Below are positions 47,021 to 60,450 of a stretch of 64,000 bases of DNA, piece by piece; the first letter of the stretch is position 1, and each line of letters begins with the position of its first letter. The position numbers and the translations under genes are program-made. The stretch lies in NCBI GenBank assembly GCA_034008185.1, contig CM067109.1:55910301-55974300 (forward strand). The letters run 5' to 3'. The stretch comes from Gorsachius magnificus. Its lineage: Eukaryota > Chordata > Aves > Pelecaniformes > Ardeidae. The notes under the pieces were generated by a model, which saw only the letters and a list, made by a program, of their open reading frames with translations, made no database searches and was not told the origin of the DNA.

Positions 47021-50000
47021 CCACTTTAATAATTCCCATCAAACAAGCCATGAATGTAAAACAACACAACCAACCCAAATCCAAAAAAGACCCCTTTTTC
47101 ACAATTCTGTGTGTAACTCACACCTGACAACTACGTCCCCAGCTTGTTAACTACACAGTTCATCTCATGTATCCAGTTTTCCCTTTACATCTTTAGCAAC
47201 TTTTTAAAAAAAACAGTTTGTTGCCAGCATGACTGTGCAACAGTCCATAAATGAGTATAAAACAGGGAAAATCTGGATATCCAATATGTAAAGCCAAAGG
47301 AAAAAGTACAGCATTAAGGACACTAGCCCTCCTCCTCAGAGCCTGGACTTCAACTGTCCTGCAGGAAATTAGTTGTGCTGCCCAAAGAATGGGGATTTTA
47401 CTAGATGAGTTGCTTTCTGTTTTCATTGTTCTGTGCTTGCAGTCCTTCCTTCATCGTAGCAGTCCTTGGAAGTCATGTCATCACTCTATGATCAACCAAG
47501 TCTCTCCAAAATCACTTTCAGTTTCTAAAGTAATTGACTTGCTATCTAATCTGTTGTTATACAAAAATTTATAGAAAGACAAAGAATAGCTGGGAAAACA
47601 CCACTGGTTTACGTTTGTCCTGTGCACTCACCTTCATGAAACAAGCATAGCTGTAGGAAGCAAACACATAGAATCAAAAATCACAGCAACTCTGATCAAT
47701 TCAAGTGGCCACACAAGGTATAGTTAGCCCAACAACAATTGCGAATATTTCAGTGGCTTCTGTGGTCTACATTGATGGTCAACGTGAACCATAGCAACAT
47801 TCAGATGTTAAGGCAATAAGGAATATTTTTTTTCAGGCTAAAAACTGATCCTGATTATATTCCACTGGCCAGCACAAGTGCAAGTTAACAGTTAAGATGA
47901 GCAACAATGACATTCCCAGTTTCATTGAAATTTCTGGTACTTTGGGGGTTTTGGAGGGTTCTTCAAAAAAGAACAAACCCAAGAAAATTCAAATTTTCTT
48001 ATGAATTTATGAAAAATATCTAGTTTTGGTGGATAAGGATATTGTTTGACAACATCAGCACATTATGTTCTACCTTTGGAGCATTAGTTTAAAACACAAA
48101 AATATGTAATTTGAAAAAAAAAATTAATACTCAAAATATTCCGTCATCAAACATGCCAAATTTTGAGACTTTTATTCTTTGTTCATTGTGATAAAGACAA
48201 AAATTTTCCCAAGATGTCCGATGAGAAATTTCTTTAGCCAGTTATAGTTACCATGCAGTTAGAGAACAGTTTTCCTAAAAATTTCTGTTAGATGACTGGA
48301 AAGGGAATATTCCCAATCCCATGAATAGGAAGAGGTTACTGATGACTGAGAGGGAGTGCGAAGGATGATTCAGCTGCAGGACTATGTTGGCTGCTTCCTT
48401 CCTCTGAAAGGAGTCCACATTCATATGCTGAACACTGCTACCTCAAGCTTAAAACCTGTATATGAAAGAAACTCTCATCTTTCTCCTACTGTGTGTTTTG
48501 ACTGTGTATTTTACAATATTCTTGACAAACTTTCGCTGTGCTCTTCAGTAGATTGGGTACAAGATTCTGCAATCCCTTTCTTGTAGAAATGGAATGGAAG
48601 TTGATATTAAATAGAAACACATTTTTTGCTATGTGGATTCTCATAGCTTTTTGTAGGTCACTTTTTCTTTTTGGTCAATAACACAATAACATTAATACTG
48701 ATTATATTAAAGAAAATAGAATTTTCTTTACCTTTTGCTGTCATGCTTACTTGTTATTTCTGTTGTTAGACTTAAAAATTTATATGTGCCTAGAGAAAAC
48801 TGCCTGTGAACTGCTTTCACATGTCCAAATTGTTATTTTGCCACTTTGAAGAGGAAGAGTAAGGGGAAGTTAGGGTAAGGAGAAAGTCATCATTTCCTTC
48901 TCAACTTCAGCATTATACAATCTAGATTGATCTTCACTGAGTTTTATTAATATCAAAGGTAAGCAGAGTGATTTCCTAAATGTAATTCCTCTCGAACACC
49001 TGCTGGGCCCAAAGCAAGGACTTACACTTTCATCACAATTACATTTCAATAGCAATGCTGTCATCACCATAAATGCAACAAAAAAAACATGAGATGCTGT
49101 CTTTTGCTTGCACATAGAAATTTCTTTTGATGGCATTTTGATCATATGAAAATCAAAGAAATTAATAATTTCCAATTATAGCAAATACATCTGTGTTGTC
49201 ATTTTGTTATGAACTGAATTCCTATAAAATCTTAGGAGAATTATATCTCTTCCGTACTCAGTCTGTCACCATCTTACTAAAACCTTCAGCTAAAGCTATA
49301 TTGGAGCTCATATACCGAAACAGAGAAATTACAGCCAGTAATAAGCTGCAGCTTACTTTTCTACTACCACTGGAATGAGAAGTGATCCCTTAGTGAAATC
49401 AACATTTTAGTAAATAAGGCAAACTAATTATTTTCACAGAAAATGCTTCACATTTCCAGGGTTGTTTCTGTTTCCTCTGCCTAAACCCCAGGCAAAGATT
49501 AACACTTTGCAGCTGTAACTCCATGAACACACCCAGCCACTCATCAGCTTCCCTCCCCAGCATAAAGCACGCCTCGGTTGCAGGTGCAAGCAAACTCCCA
49601 CACAGACTTTTTGGTGTCCTGAGACAACTCTATTTTACTCCCATCCCAGTTACTTGTGTAGGTAACTATTGATAGCTTTGACAAGTGTTGTTGTGTGCAC
49701 CTATTTTCCTTTCCACCTCTGGACTGTGATACTTTTTAATTTGCAAATAATGCATATGTTAATCTATATTGCCCATCTAAAAGTTTGATATGTTGGACTA
49801 ATACAGAAGTTCAACAGATGTATAATAAGTAATAAATTAATAATATAGAATAATAAAGAATTAACGTGCTTGCCAAAAACAGAGGGATGGAAAATGAAAT
49901 AAATACCTGATATTTTTTTTACTTTACCTTTAGTTCGCCCTGCTAAAAGGCATTTTTCCTCTTATAGGCATAACAAATGACCCTGCAGTTATGACATGGA

Positions 50001-50819
50001 AATAAGAAACAGGAGTTTAAGGACAAAAGTCTGATGAGAAGAGAGATTTCATTCTTTCGCAGTTCAGGTTCTGTGTAATTATTGTAAGCTGTCCTAATAG
50101 GGAAACAGGTGCAGTTCAGCAGTTGTAATATGTATAAAACTGCAACCAATTTTGCTTGCCCCAAGATCTCCCTAGCTTTCATTTTTGGGAGGATACATTC
50201 CAAAACCACAGCACCTTACCACATCATTCATTTCAAGGGACTTGAGAGATTTCTGCAGACCCTGCGCACCTTTTGTTTTAGAAAAGGAAACATTAGGCTC
50301 AGAAAGTTCTACTCTTGTATGAAATCGAGGCTCCATCTTTAAATTATAAAAAAGTCTGCCTATTCCTGTGTGGGGTGAGGTTTTTTATGGGTTACTCAGG
50401 ACAATATAATGTGTCTAAGTGAGAAACCTAGAAGGAAGACAACCAGGGAAGTCTTGTTAGTGAACTGAGTTCTCTGGAGTAAAAATAATTCCTCCTCCTT
50501 CAATTTCCCCTGTGCTCTGGCATGTTTATGTTCCGTAATTTTTGTCACAAGGCTTCAAATAAATCAGTAGAGATTTGCCTTTCTTGCCAAGGTGGTTTTT
50601 TTTAAAATTAAATACACACATTCAGTGCTGGTTGCAAGGTTCTCCCCTCCTCAAGACACAAACATTCACATGCACACACACACCAGCATCTTGCTTACTA
50701 GAGAGAGATAAATTCCTCACCAGTGTGATCATCAGACACTAAGCCAAACTCATCTTCTTTTCCTTCTTCCCCCCACTCCCCCCCACCCCTGCATCATAGA
50801 GACACAGGTGAACCAGGAA
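47021..50819. other. Non-coding unique sequence
   Basis: About 3.8 kb with no supportable gene, RNA or repeat family. Short CA-rich patch at 50664-50684. Confidence 0.5.
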
Positions 50820-51320
50820 TTATTACAGTGTGATGACTGCTGAAATGATAGAAGGTAAAGAAGATGGATTATCACGGTGCTGACATGATTTGTATGGATT
50901 TCCAGAATTAAGCTGTTCACTTAAAGTGACCATCTTCTTTGCACCCACGATATTGCAGCTGCCCTAGTAATAACCTTCATCTGCACTTGTGAGCCAAATG
51001 AGCAGAGCACAGTTTCCCATTACCTGTCAAGCAAGTATGTAGAGTTCTTCTGGCCCTGCAGTAATAGCAGGGCTGCTGGTGAACAGAGTAATAAACACCT
51101 ACTGAGAGGGATGTAGCGTGAAAAGATCTCATCACCTGCCATTAGCACGCTGATGAATAATGCAGCATTTTCGGTGGCAGATGTCAGGGGTGGGAGGAAG
51201 AATCACTTCTGTAAATGCTCTGGTGAGCACTTCAGCACAAAGTGAGAGGTGATAGCAACAGATGCATGTGACAAAATTACACTCGCTATTGTATTTTAAA
51301 AGAAATGGGAACATTTACTT
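50820..51320. promoter_or_regulatory. Candidate conserved non-coding element (unverified)
   Basis: Unique, moderately GC-balanced sequence with several CpGs (near 50875, 50948, 51117, 51149 and 51171) in AT-rich surroundings. It contains TAAT cores and dense non-repetitive short motifs, and there is no convincing reading frame. The appearance fits a vertebrate enhancer, but this is texture-based inference only. Confidence 0.25.
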
Positions 51321-51334
51321 CACAAATAGCTGGC

Positions 51335-51380
51335 AGGCTTTCTCTCTCTCCCTCCCTCCATTCCCCCCCCCCCTTCTTTT
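51335..51380 (+). repeat. CT-rich tract with C11 run
   Basis: TCTC/CCTC sequence leads into eleven consecutive C (51363-51373) and then T-rich sequence. Simple repeat. Confidence 0.85.
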
Positions 51381-54300
51381 TTTCCATCAGAGTCAAAGGA
51401 TGCTGCAAACTAGCAAACTAATTCACATACTGCTAAGCATTTACAGCTCCTAACTTAACCGCTGTGTAAGGAGCAGTGAGGCTTGGCTGTCCAGCCATTT
51501 AAATGCTTTTTCCTGCAGACCCAAACTGGCAAGCTGATTGAATAGATTCGAAAAAATAAGAATCTTATTTCTATTTAAATTCTTCTCCCACTGTACATTT
51601 AATTTCTCTCTTTCAAATAATCTACAAGCCACTGGTTAAGTGAAGTGACAATTCCTGGATTTCATGCAGTTAAACCCCTCAGAGGCTCTGGCAACAGGAA
51701 AAAGGTCTCTCTAATGTTAAAGTTATCAAGAAACCTCCTATTACTGCCCTTGTTCCACCCACCCATTTTGCTGTTGCAAATGAGGCAAAGAAGGGATATA
51801 GCTGTAACACGCCTGGTTTCTGGCTGTGATTTTAAGTGTAGCAGTCCCTCTTGGCTAACCTAAATTAATGCAGGTATTATTAATTGTTGACATTTTTTTT
51901 TTTTCACTTGACAGAAATCACAGACCTGGACCAAGTCCTTGTTAGTGATGAAAGGTATTGCATGACAGGGGGAGTATAAGACTTCCAAGCTGCCACAACA
52001 ACTTAATTTCCCGCACCTACAAGGAACAGACCTCAGAGAGAGCCCAGTTGAATTTTACATAAGTTTTATGCCATTGCTCTCTTGCAGAGAGGGTTCCTCA
52101 GTGCTAGTTATGAATGAGGTCCAAAATCTGTCATATCTGACACCTACATATACCGGGGGGAAAAAAATATGAATTCACAACCAATAATAATATTATGTGA
52201 TTGAAACATTATTCTTGGCACTTGTGATCATGTTATCTGGGGAATCACAGATTCAGGTGATTTAAAGCAACCAGTCCCAAAGAGGAAACATTTTCTGATT
52301 ATCTTCAGACTTCTATTTCCAGTAGTGTTTTGAGCCAAACAGCTCTTTTTGGTCAATTGCTGTCACTCAGCACCATAACTTATTAACACCAAAAGTCCTG
52401 GGTAACAGATGGCTCGATGCCACAAGTAGTGAGATTTTAATACAGAAAAAGACTCGAGCTCCTGGACGCCTGCACTTTGGAGGCTGTGAGGGCTGGGTTC
52501 ACAAAAATAGTCATGTGTTTGATGTCTGCAGGACAGCTGAGGAGAGAAAGGAAGAACTGTTGAAAACCAGAGGATGGGAAGCCTAAGAGCCTGTCCGTAA
52601 CAGGCAAGCCACAAGATGGCATAGATGTTGTCATTGCTCAGAACGGTCCTGTTCATATTCACGTGCATTGCATAAGGTGCAAAAGTAAAATTTATGTCAG
52701 GTGTCCTTGTTTCTGCCCCTCTGCAAGCCATGCACGCATTTAGATTCTCATAATTGCCTGACTAGAAAAGGCTGCTGGAGGATAATGGATTGGGATTAAA
52801 GAGCCTGAAGGGGTGAAAAAAAGCCTCCATCATTAAGTAGGATTCTGGAAAATATATTGCAGGGCAGAATCTCTCTTTTGATCACCTTTTCGTTGCAGTT
52901 GTTATTGCCTGTGTTCCTTCTGCACTGCCTGTTCACACACATTTCAAAGGTCAGTGCTCTCCTGTTAGCCAGGGCTGTGTCAGAAAGAGACTGTGCGATG
53001 CATCACTTCAGCAAGAACTGTGTGATGAGAAATACAATGTGTTTGGGAGATATCTGTATAGCTGCAACAAAATGAAAAAAGGAGATGAATGAACTATATG
53101 GCAGAGGAAGGAAAATAAAAGGCTAGGTAAGGAGGCCATTTCTGATTTCCTTCAAATGATAAGTGCCATTATTAGAAGCAGAGTAGGCAGAGTATATATA
53201 TCCCAAAAGAAAGAGAGAATGTTCTTTAAGAGGAAAGGTATATAATCAACATGTAGCAAGGATAATCAAGACAAGGAAAATACATATAATAATCCTGTAT
53301 CCACTCAGCTCTTATTAGAAGAGGGTTGCTTTGAACTGTGATTTGAACACAGGGTAGAACTGAGAGGAAGAGAGACATAGTTACCAGTAAATCTGGCACA
53401 CTGGAGCTGTGCCTCCTAATACAGAAAATTTCAAAGGATGTGTATGCATAATGCCCATCTCCTCCGGGTGAGAGTCATGAATAAACTGGAAAAAAGTTCA
53501 CCACCTCCTCCCCCTCACCACCCAGCCCATTCCTCTGGACAGCATTTCTACAAAATCAGTTGTGCCAAACCCAAGATGTAAATGCACTTTACTTTGTTTG
53601 GCATTTCTCTTTGCAGTGTGCCAGACTAGTGCGGAAGTAGGGCTACAAAAAATATTCTTGTAAGTATTGTGGATGGAATGGGAAAATTGCTGAAGTAGAG
53701 TGAGAAGACATCTCTTCAAGATTTGGGCTCAGCTCCCCTGGAGATATTCCTTGGATTAGCCAAGATTTTGCATTCCAAACTTAAAGTTAAATAGAAATAT
53801 CATAAATTGGAAAACAAATGCTGCTGTAAAGAGGACAAGTAGCAATTTCATATGGTCTCTTTTTCCATAGGGGAACAGGTTGAGATTCCTCAGTAATTGA
53901 GTTCTAACTGTTTTGTAAAGTATATACCTGCCTGGAAACCTCATGTATTATAATATTTCTTTTTTTCTCATAACTTCATAGCTTTTTAGGAAGAAAATAT
54001 ACCTTGCCTACCTTTTAAACTTGTAATTCTTCACTGTTGCACTTATAGTTTGATATACTTATCAACAAGTGCTGTTCACAGATGTTGTATAAATATTATT
54101 TTAATCCAGAAGTCAATCCTGGAAAGACATTAAAAGCTAAAAAAGTTTTGATAAAAAGCAACATTTGCTGTGTGTTTTGTGCCCTAGTATTATTCCCACC
54201 AATGTGTAAGGCTAAAAAGGGCCACCTATTACTGTAGAGATGTATCTAAAAAATCTCTCAAGCTGCCTGTAATAATCTCCATTATGTGTAATGACCATTT

Positions 54301-54558
54301 TGATAATAGTCTTTAGAAGAGGTAATGGCCCTGCTGAATGGTTATTACCTGTCTGTTCACGCTGGAAGCAAGATGCAGAAGCCAAAGGGGACAGTGAAAT
54401 GGTCCTTCTAGTGCAGTCTGAAGGAATAAGAAATATTTAACAGAATGCCAGAAACAGAAAAGCAAGCACCTTTGGTTGTAAAACTGTCTGCAGCGGTGCA
54501 GTGAGCCATTGTGAATTTTGTGAAATAATAAAGACATAAAATAATAATTAATAATAAC
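51381..54558. other. Non-coding unique sequence
   Basis: About 3.2 kb. The minus strand has a 122-codon open frame at 52363-52731 without a recognisable domain; its N-terminal third has a mixed, non-repetitive composition. No splice-supported exon is claimed. AAT-rich sequence directly precedes CR1-C (54530-54560). Confidence 0.45.
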
Positions 54559-55573
54559 AACAGGAAAACTATCTCAGGACTCATGAAAAAAAGGAGAGTT
54601 TACCATTTTTGGAAGAAGGGGCAGGCCACTCAAGAAGGATACAGAGGCGTCGTTAGGTCATGCAGGCAGAAAATTAGAAAGGCAAAAGCCCAGCTTGAAC
54701 TCAACCTGGCCACTGTTCTAAGAGGTAACAAAAAATGTTTTTACAAATATGTTAACAACAAAAAGAGAGCCAAGGAGAATGTCCATCCTTTATTAGATGC
54801 GAGGTGGAACACTGCCACCAAGGATAAGGAAAAGGCTGAGGTACTTATGACTTCTTCGCCTCAGTCTACAACAGTCACACCAGTTATCCCCACGATACTC
54901 AGCCCCCCGAGCTGGAAGGCAGGGATAGAGAGCAGAATAAGCTGCCCATAATCCAGGAGGAAGCAGTTTATGACCTGCTGCACCACCTGGACACCCACAG
55001 GTCTATGGAGCCACATGGAATCCACCTGAAAGTACTGAAGGACCTGGCAGAGGAATTTGCCAAGCCACTCTCCATCATTTATTAGCAGTCCTGGTTAACT
55101 GGGAAGGTCCCAGATGACTGGAGACTTGCTAATGTGACACCTATGTACAAGAAAGGATGGAAGGAGGATCTGGGGAACTACAGGACTGTCAGTCTGACCT
55201 CAGTACCAGGGAAGGTTATGGAGTGGTTCATCCTGAGTGCACTCACGAGGCATGTGCAGGACAACCAGGAGATCAGGCCCAGCCAGCACGGGTTCATGAA
55301 AGGCAAGTCCTGCTTGACCAGCCTGATCTCCTTCTATGACCGGGTGACCTACCTAGTGGATGAGGGAAAAGCTGTGGCTGTTGTCTACCTGGACTTTAGT
55401 AAAACCTTTGACACTGTCTCCCACCGCATTCTCCTAGAGAAGCTGTCGGCTCACAGCTTAGACAGGCATACCCTTCGCTGGGTAAAAAAGTGGCTGGATG
55501 GCCAAGCCCAGAGGGTTGTGGTGAACAGAGTTAAACCCAGTTGGCAGCCGGTCGCAAGTGGTGTTTCACAGGG
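54559..55573 (+). pseudogene. CR1-C ORF2, N-terminal part of reverse transcriptase (broken)
   Basis: Two frames must be followed. The first runs from 54559 to about 54845, with landmarks GQATQEGYRGVV and RKAKAQLELNLA. The second runs from about 54849 (FFASVYNSHTSYP) to 55573, interrupted by TAG at 55083. The second includes the polymerase fingers and palm, with the NYRTVSLTSVPGKVMEWFI, QHGFMKGKSCLTSL and VVYLDFSKTFDTVSH landmarks. The usual MGPDGIH-like segment reads MEPHGIH, a further sign of decay. It ends where the frame changes just after the GVSQGQ segment. Confidence 0.9.
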
Positions 55574-56441
55574 CCAGTATTGTTTAATTTCTTTATCAAT
55601 GATCTGGACAAGGGGATTGAGTGCACCCTCAGTAAGTTTGCAGATGACACCAAATTGGGCAGGAGTGTTGATCTGCTTGGGGGTAGGAGGACTCTTCAGA
55701 GGGATCTGGACAGGATGGATGGATGGGTTGCAGCTAATTGTATGAGGTTTAACAGGGCCAAGTGCCGGGTCCTGCACTTCAGTCACAACAACCCCATGCA
55801 ACGCTACAGGCTTGGGGAAGAGTGGCTGGAAAGCTGCCCAGCAGAAAAAGACCTGGGGGTGTTGGTCAACAGGCAGCTGAATATGAGCCAGCAGTGTGCC
55901 CAGGTGGCCAAGAAGGCCAATGACATCCTGGCTTGTATCAGGAACAAGTGTGACCAGCAGGAGCAGGGAAGTCATCCTTCCCCTGTACTCAGCACTGGTG
56001 AGGCCGCACCTCGAATACTGTGTTCAGTTTTGGACCCCTCACTACAAGAAGGACACTGAGGTGCTGGACCATGTCCAGAGAAGGGCAACAAAGCTGTTTA
56101 GGGGTCTGGAGCACAAGTTTGATGAGGAGCGGCTGAGGGAACTGGGGTTGTTCAGCCTGGAGAAGAGGAGGCTGAGGAGAGACCTTATTGCTCCCTACAG
56201 CTACCTGAAAGGAGGTTGTAGTGTGGTGGGTGTTGGTCTCTTCCCCCAGGTAACAGGCGACAGGATGAGGGGAAATGGCCTCAAGCTGTGCCAAGGGAGG
56301 TTTAGATTGGACATTAGGAAAAATTTCTTTACTGAAAGAGTGGTCAAGTATTGGAACAGGCTGCCCAGAGAGGTGGTGGAGTCACCGTCCCTGGAGGTGT
56401 TCAAAAATGGTGTAGACATGGCACTTCAGATCATTGTTTAG
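55574..56441 (+). pseudogene. CR1-C ORF2, catalytic FADD region and C-terminus (broken)
   Basis: From about 55574 one frame gives [23 protein letters not shown] and the following [20 protein letters not shown] landmarks. Near 55945 a one-base change switches to the frame that encodes [22 protein letters not shown] and continues unbroken to the natural stop at 56439-56441. The catalytic FADD is intact here, unlike FAVD in CR1-A. The frameshift prevents a single product. Confidence 0.9.
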
Positions 56442-56522
56442 TAAGCATGGTGGTGTTGGGCTGATAGTTGGACTTGATGATCTTGGAAGTCTTTTTCAAC
56501 CTTAATGTTTCTATGATTCTAT

Positions 56523-58270
56523 CACTGTGAAAGCTATTTTAATTTTAAGCGTCACAAAGTCTGCTAGAAAATAAAAGATACCCAAATGTTAAATATAGTT
56601 TTGTGTGTTACAGAATGTTAAATGTTAGACTCAAATTCTATACCGTGCTATAGGAGCAATATCACTTCACCCCAGAGAGACCTCTGCACAAATCAAAGGT
56701 CAAGAGTGTTTATATCTTCTGCACAACCACTGCAGAAACATCCCTATATACAAAAATATGGTGTTTTAAAAACAGCTAATAAGTCATATCAGAGCTATAA
56801 GGACTCAGACTGGCCTTTAAAACAGACAGAATTGTCTTGTTAATGAAGCCCAAGCATAGACAATCCACTGTCACAAAAACATTAGGACCTCAGCAGCTTA
56901 AGTCACTTCTGCCCAGGCTAGATGATCAGCTCTAGAAGCTAACTCTTAATTCCTACCCATGAAAATGGTAAGTTTGTCCAAGCAGAGATTGCTTTAAAAC
57001 CTGCACCATCTTTAATAAAAGTTGGCCCTGATTTCAGTTGTGACCTGTGGAATTTATCATAGATTAAAACTGCATGTAATGAATAATACCTGAATTATGG
57101 AAAAGGGAAATTATGAATTATCTTATTCTGGCTTCATGCTTAGAAGTATACTGTGAAATTATTTCACCCAAAATTGGATTAAAGACATGCAATGAAGAAA
57201 AGAAGACCATGTCTTTGAACATAGAAGAAAGAGACAAACCAAAAAAGTCTCAATTTAACAAAAAAAAAAGGTAAAGTCCTGGTTCAAAATGCAAACCACC
57301 ATGAATGCTGAGTGTTTTTTTTCTATGTAGATTGAACTATATCACTGAATAGTGGTATTTCAAGAACACAATACAAAGATGTGTGTTTACCTGTATTACA
57401 TTTTCCTTATAGACTGCATTGTTTCCATCTCTCAGCATCTCTGCGTGTGAGAGGAAAATGTGAGCATCCAGAAAGAAGGATCTCAGCCAGATCTGTGACT
57501 ATTTGAAATAAGAAAGCTTTTAGCAGGGTCTTATTTTGTCAGCAGTCTTTTGGGTTCAGGGAAACCCATAAGTCCCAATAAAAGGGCTCACACACCCTTA
57601 AACATTTTATTGCTTCATCCTCCAGGGTGATCAGGAAGGGATGAAGAAATGCCAGCTGCATGCACCCTCTTGATGTCTTGTTGGTATTGGCGCACTGAAT
57701 GGGGACACTCCATCGTTCGAGGAGAAAGAGTGGCTAGAGCAGACCAGAAGGCACTGGCAGCTCTCTGTTCTGGACTGACTTGTACTGTGACATAAAGTGA
57801 AAAGATTTGTCTGATATCCCCTGCCTTGCTTTTCTCTGTTATTATTACCCTAACTTGCTATCAATAGCAAAAGAAAGGGCAAATTACAATCTAGATGTAA
57901 CATGTAACATGTTTCATTTACTACTACAGACAATAGCATGGACTTTTTTTTCTGTCCTCTCCTCCCATTTTCCCTCTTCTGGTCTTAAGTTGGATTCCAA
58001 AAGTCATCTCTCACTTTTAAAATAATTTCCCTCACTTCAGTTTTAATGCTCGTCTTAGGTCACCCACATCCCAGGAAGACGATACCTTCATTCTCACTAC
58101 CGATGTGAAAGCACTTTTTCCATCCTGTCTCTTTACTTGACAAGCTACCCATTGGCTGAGAAGTTCATAAGCACTGAATGGACCCAAAAGAGTGACTCAG
58201 GATATCGTAAAGAGCTGATTAATTGAAGGGGTTTGAACAGATTCTGCACAGTTGGAATCCTGTATCATGA
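56523..58270. other. Non-coding unique sequence
   Basis: No gene is supported. The stretch at 57540-57740 is less AT-rich and carries several CpGs, but nothing in it is recognisable. Confidence 0.5.
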
Positions 58271-58287
58271 GGGGGGGGGGGGGGGGG
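58271..58287 (+). repeat. G17 homopolymer
   Basis: Seventeen consecutive G. The run can form G-quadruplexes and is prone to sequencing-length error. Confidence 0.95.
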
Positions 58288-60450
58288 TGTGAGGAAATAA
58301 CAATAATAAAAATACAAATAACATGCTAATGGCTTATACCTCATAAAGGGAGTCCAGAATAAGAAATTACTTCAAAGAGAACCACACTCAGTGTCAGAAA
58401 GAGGCAACAGCATGCACCAGCAGGAGAAAAAAGAGACTACCCTGGAGTTTCTTCAATTTGCACTTGCTGGTCAGTTCACTTGAATTTAACCATAGAGAGC
58501 ATCCTACTGGTCCTCAGTAAGGCACAATAAAAACAAATTACTAGGTAGCATCTGAAAACACTAATGCTGAAGAACACAGGTAACTTCATTCAATTACAAC
58601 ACAGAAAAATTATAATGTGGAAACCCAGCTTGAAATTGTACAGCCTTGGCACATAATTAATGCCACTAAATACAAAATTAAATGCCTGTTATTAGTACCA
58701 CCACTCAAAAAAAAAAATGTTCTCACAGAAAAAATTCCAAAGGAATATAGAAGCAAGATGAAATGTGGAACTGCCCTAGCAAGCTCCTGGTGTTTTGTAT
58801 CTCGTCTGGAAAGAGGGTTTTACAGAAGTAGTAGACAGTGTTTTGGGGCAAAATGCAAGACAGTATAAAATACAGGTACAGAAGACTGCCTTTCATTTGC
58901 TGCCTCATCACTACAGTTTGTGAACTGCTTAGGCTTTTTCTAATTAAATTAAGCAATATATGACTTACATATGAAAATTCTTTTGTGTTTATCTTATCCG
59001 ATAAATAGATGGTGGATTTTGGCATCTATCTAAATTTTCTTAACATACTAAAATCTTTGCCTTAGTAATAGTCTCCAGCATTTATTTCTACTGGACAATT
59101 AGGTATTTTCTGAAGGAAAAAAAGTCATTCCTGTACCATTTATGAGTATAGCAATTCTTTGGCTATAATTCAGTTCTCCTTTTGATACTGAGATTCAGGC
59201 TATCTTAGATATCCCATAAAGAGAAAACATCCTTGTGAAGAATAAAAAACCCTTACAAATGTCCTTTTGAAATTTCATCTAATCTGAAAGAAAAACAAAT
59301 CTGTGATCATTTGAAAAAGACAAAGCTATAGAAAGTGCTCATAAATACAAATGAATAAATAAATATCCAAATTAGTCTTACATTACAGAAGAAAGAGTGA
59401 AAATAAAATAATTTTTGCTTTTTTATTTTTTTTATTTTAAACCCCTTTTTCTGGTGTAGTAAAGCTGTAAGTCACAGGTGTTAAAAATTCTGCTTAGAAA
59501 TATTATTTATCAAGTAGACTACAATGGCTTTCTTTCGTTACTCTTTAATGGTAATTTTATTTATAAAAAAGCACAGACAAAAAAAGTACTTCCATATTAG
59601 GTAATGAATTTTTTTTTGTCAGAATATTTTTTTTTCAGGAAAGAAAAAAAAAGAAAAAAAGATGTTTTAACATTTCCTGCTTATAGAGAGTCTGATGGAA
59701 TTTCCCGAGTACTTTGTAGATTTGGGTTTATACCCTTGCATGGCCACGGGCCTTGTTGGACAGTTTGTACTTAATTTCATGGTTCAGACATTTGTAACAC
59801 TGGGATAACAGTACTTTACTGTTTTGCAGACTTCTCAGTCCTTTAAAGACTGCAGTGTCCTCCTGTGTTGTTGCAACAGCAGCTGCACACCTACCACCTC
59901 CCAGACACATGGGTATCACCAGGATGTCAAGATCCCCACTTGCCTCCAGGTTCCCTAATTATCCTTGCAGCATAAGCATTTCTTAGCCAGGTTGGCTGGA
60001 GAGGAAGGCAGCTATGTTCCTGGGGAGAGAAAGTTAGGGCACAGGGGGTTGGATGACCACACATCCTGCCCCTATAGGTCTCCTGCATAGCACTAGTTCA
60101 GCTTCCTTGCTTTGCTGGCTCCATCTGTAGTCTATCACACCCACCAAAGGCAGGGCATACTTAGCAGCCAGCAGCTTGGTGCTTGGAAAACTCTGGACTT
60201 TTCATTACTCTATATTTTTCACAGTTGAAAACAACAGATTATTATCAGGCAGCAGAGAACCGAATGTTCCAGAAATGTATTTGTTTCACACACTCAGTAT
60301 ATGAGTCATGCTCAAGCTGACAGGACGGCCTGCTCCAAGATCTGTCCCTTCACTCTTGCCACCCCTTGCTATTTACTTTATTTATTTTCACATTTATGGA
60401 ACATTTCTATTACCCATGTTTTATATTCACAATAAACAAGTATTAAAACC
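58288..60450. other. Non-coding AT-rich sequence
   Basis: T-rich blocks at 59415-59440 and 59606-59635, followed by an A-rich block at 59640-59660. Nothing coding is recognised. Confidence 0.5.

Larger units (their letters stand above)
54559..56522 (+). mobile_element. CR1-C: long 5'-truncated CR1 LINE with most of the reverse transcriptase
   Basis: About 1.96 kb of CR1. It starts in the linker between the endonuclease and reverse-transcriptase domains (RRVYHFWKKGQAT), covers the polymerase domain and the C-terminal region, and ends with a short 3' UTR and the TTTCTATGATTCTAT terminus (56507-56522). Lesions visible in ORF2 are a frameshift near 54845, a TAG stop at 55083-55085, a frameshift with loss of about a dozen bases near 55575, and an apparent one-base insertion near 55945. 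The active-site motifs survive in separate frames: YLDFSK (motif A, aspartate codon 55392-55394) and FADD (55637-55648). The element cannot make a functional protein. The 5' endonuclease region and promoter are absent. Confidence 0.95.

Noticed and set aside
46663..47127. Lys-rich and Phe-rich open frames
   Set aside because: They are translations of the poly(A) tract and its complement.
55451..56419. Minus-strand frames of up to 174 codons
   Set aside because: Antisense of CR1-C ORF2; the coding sense is clearly the plus strand.
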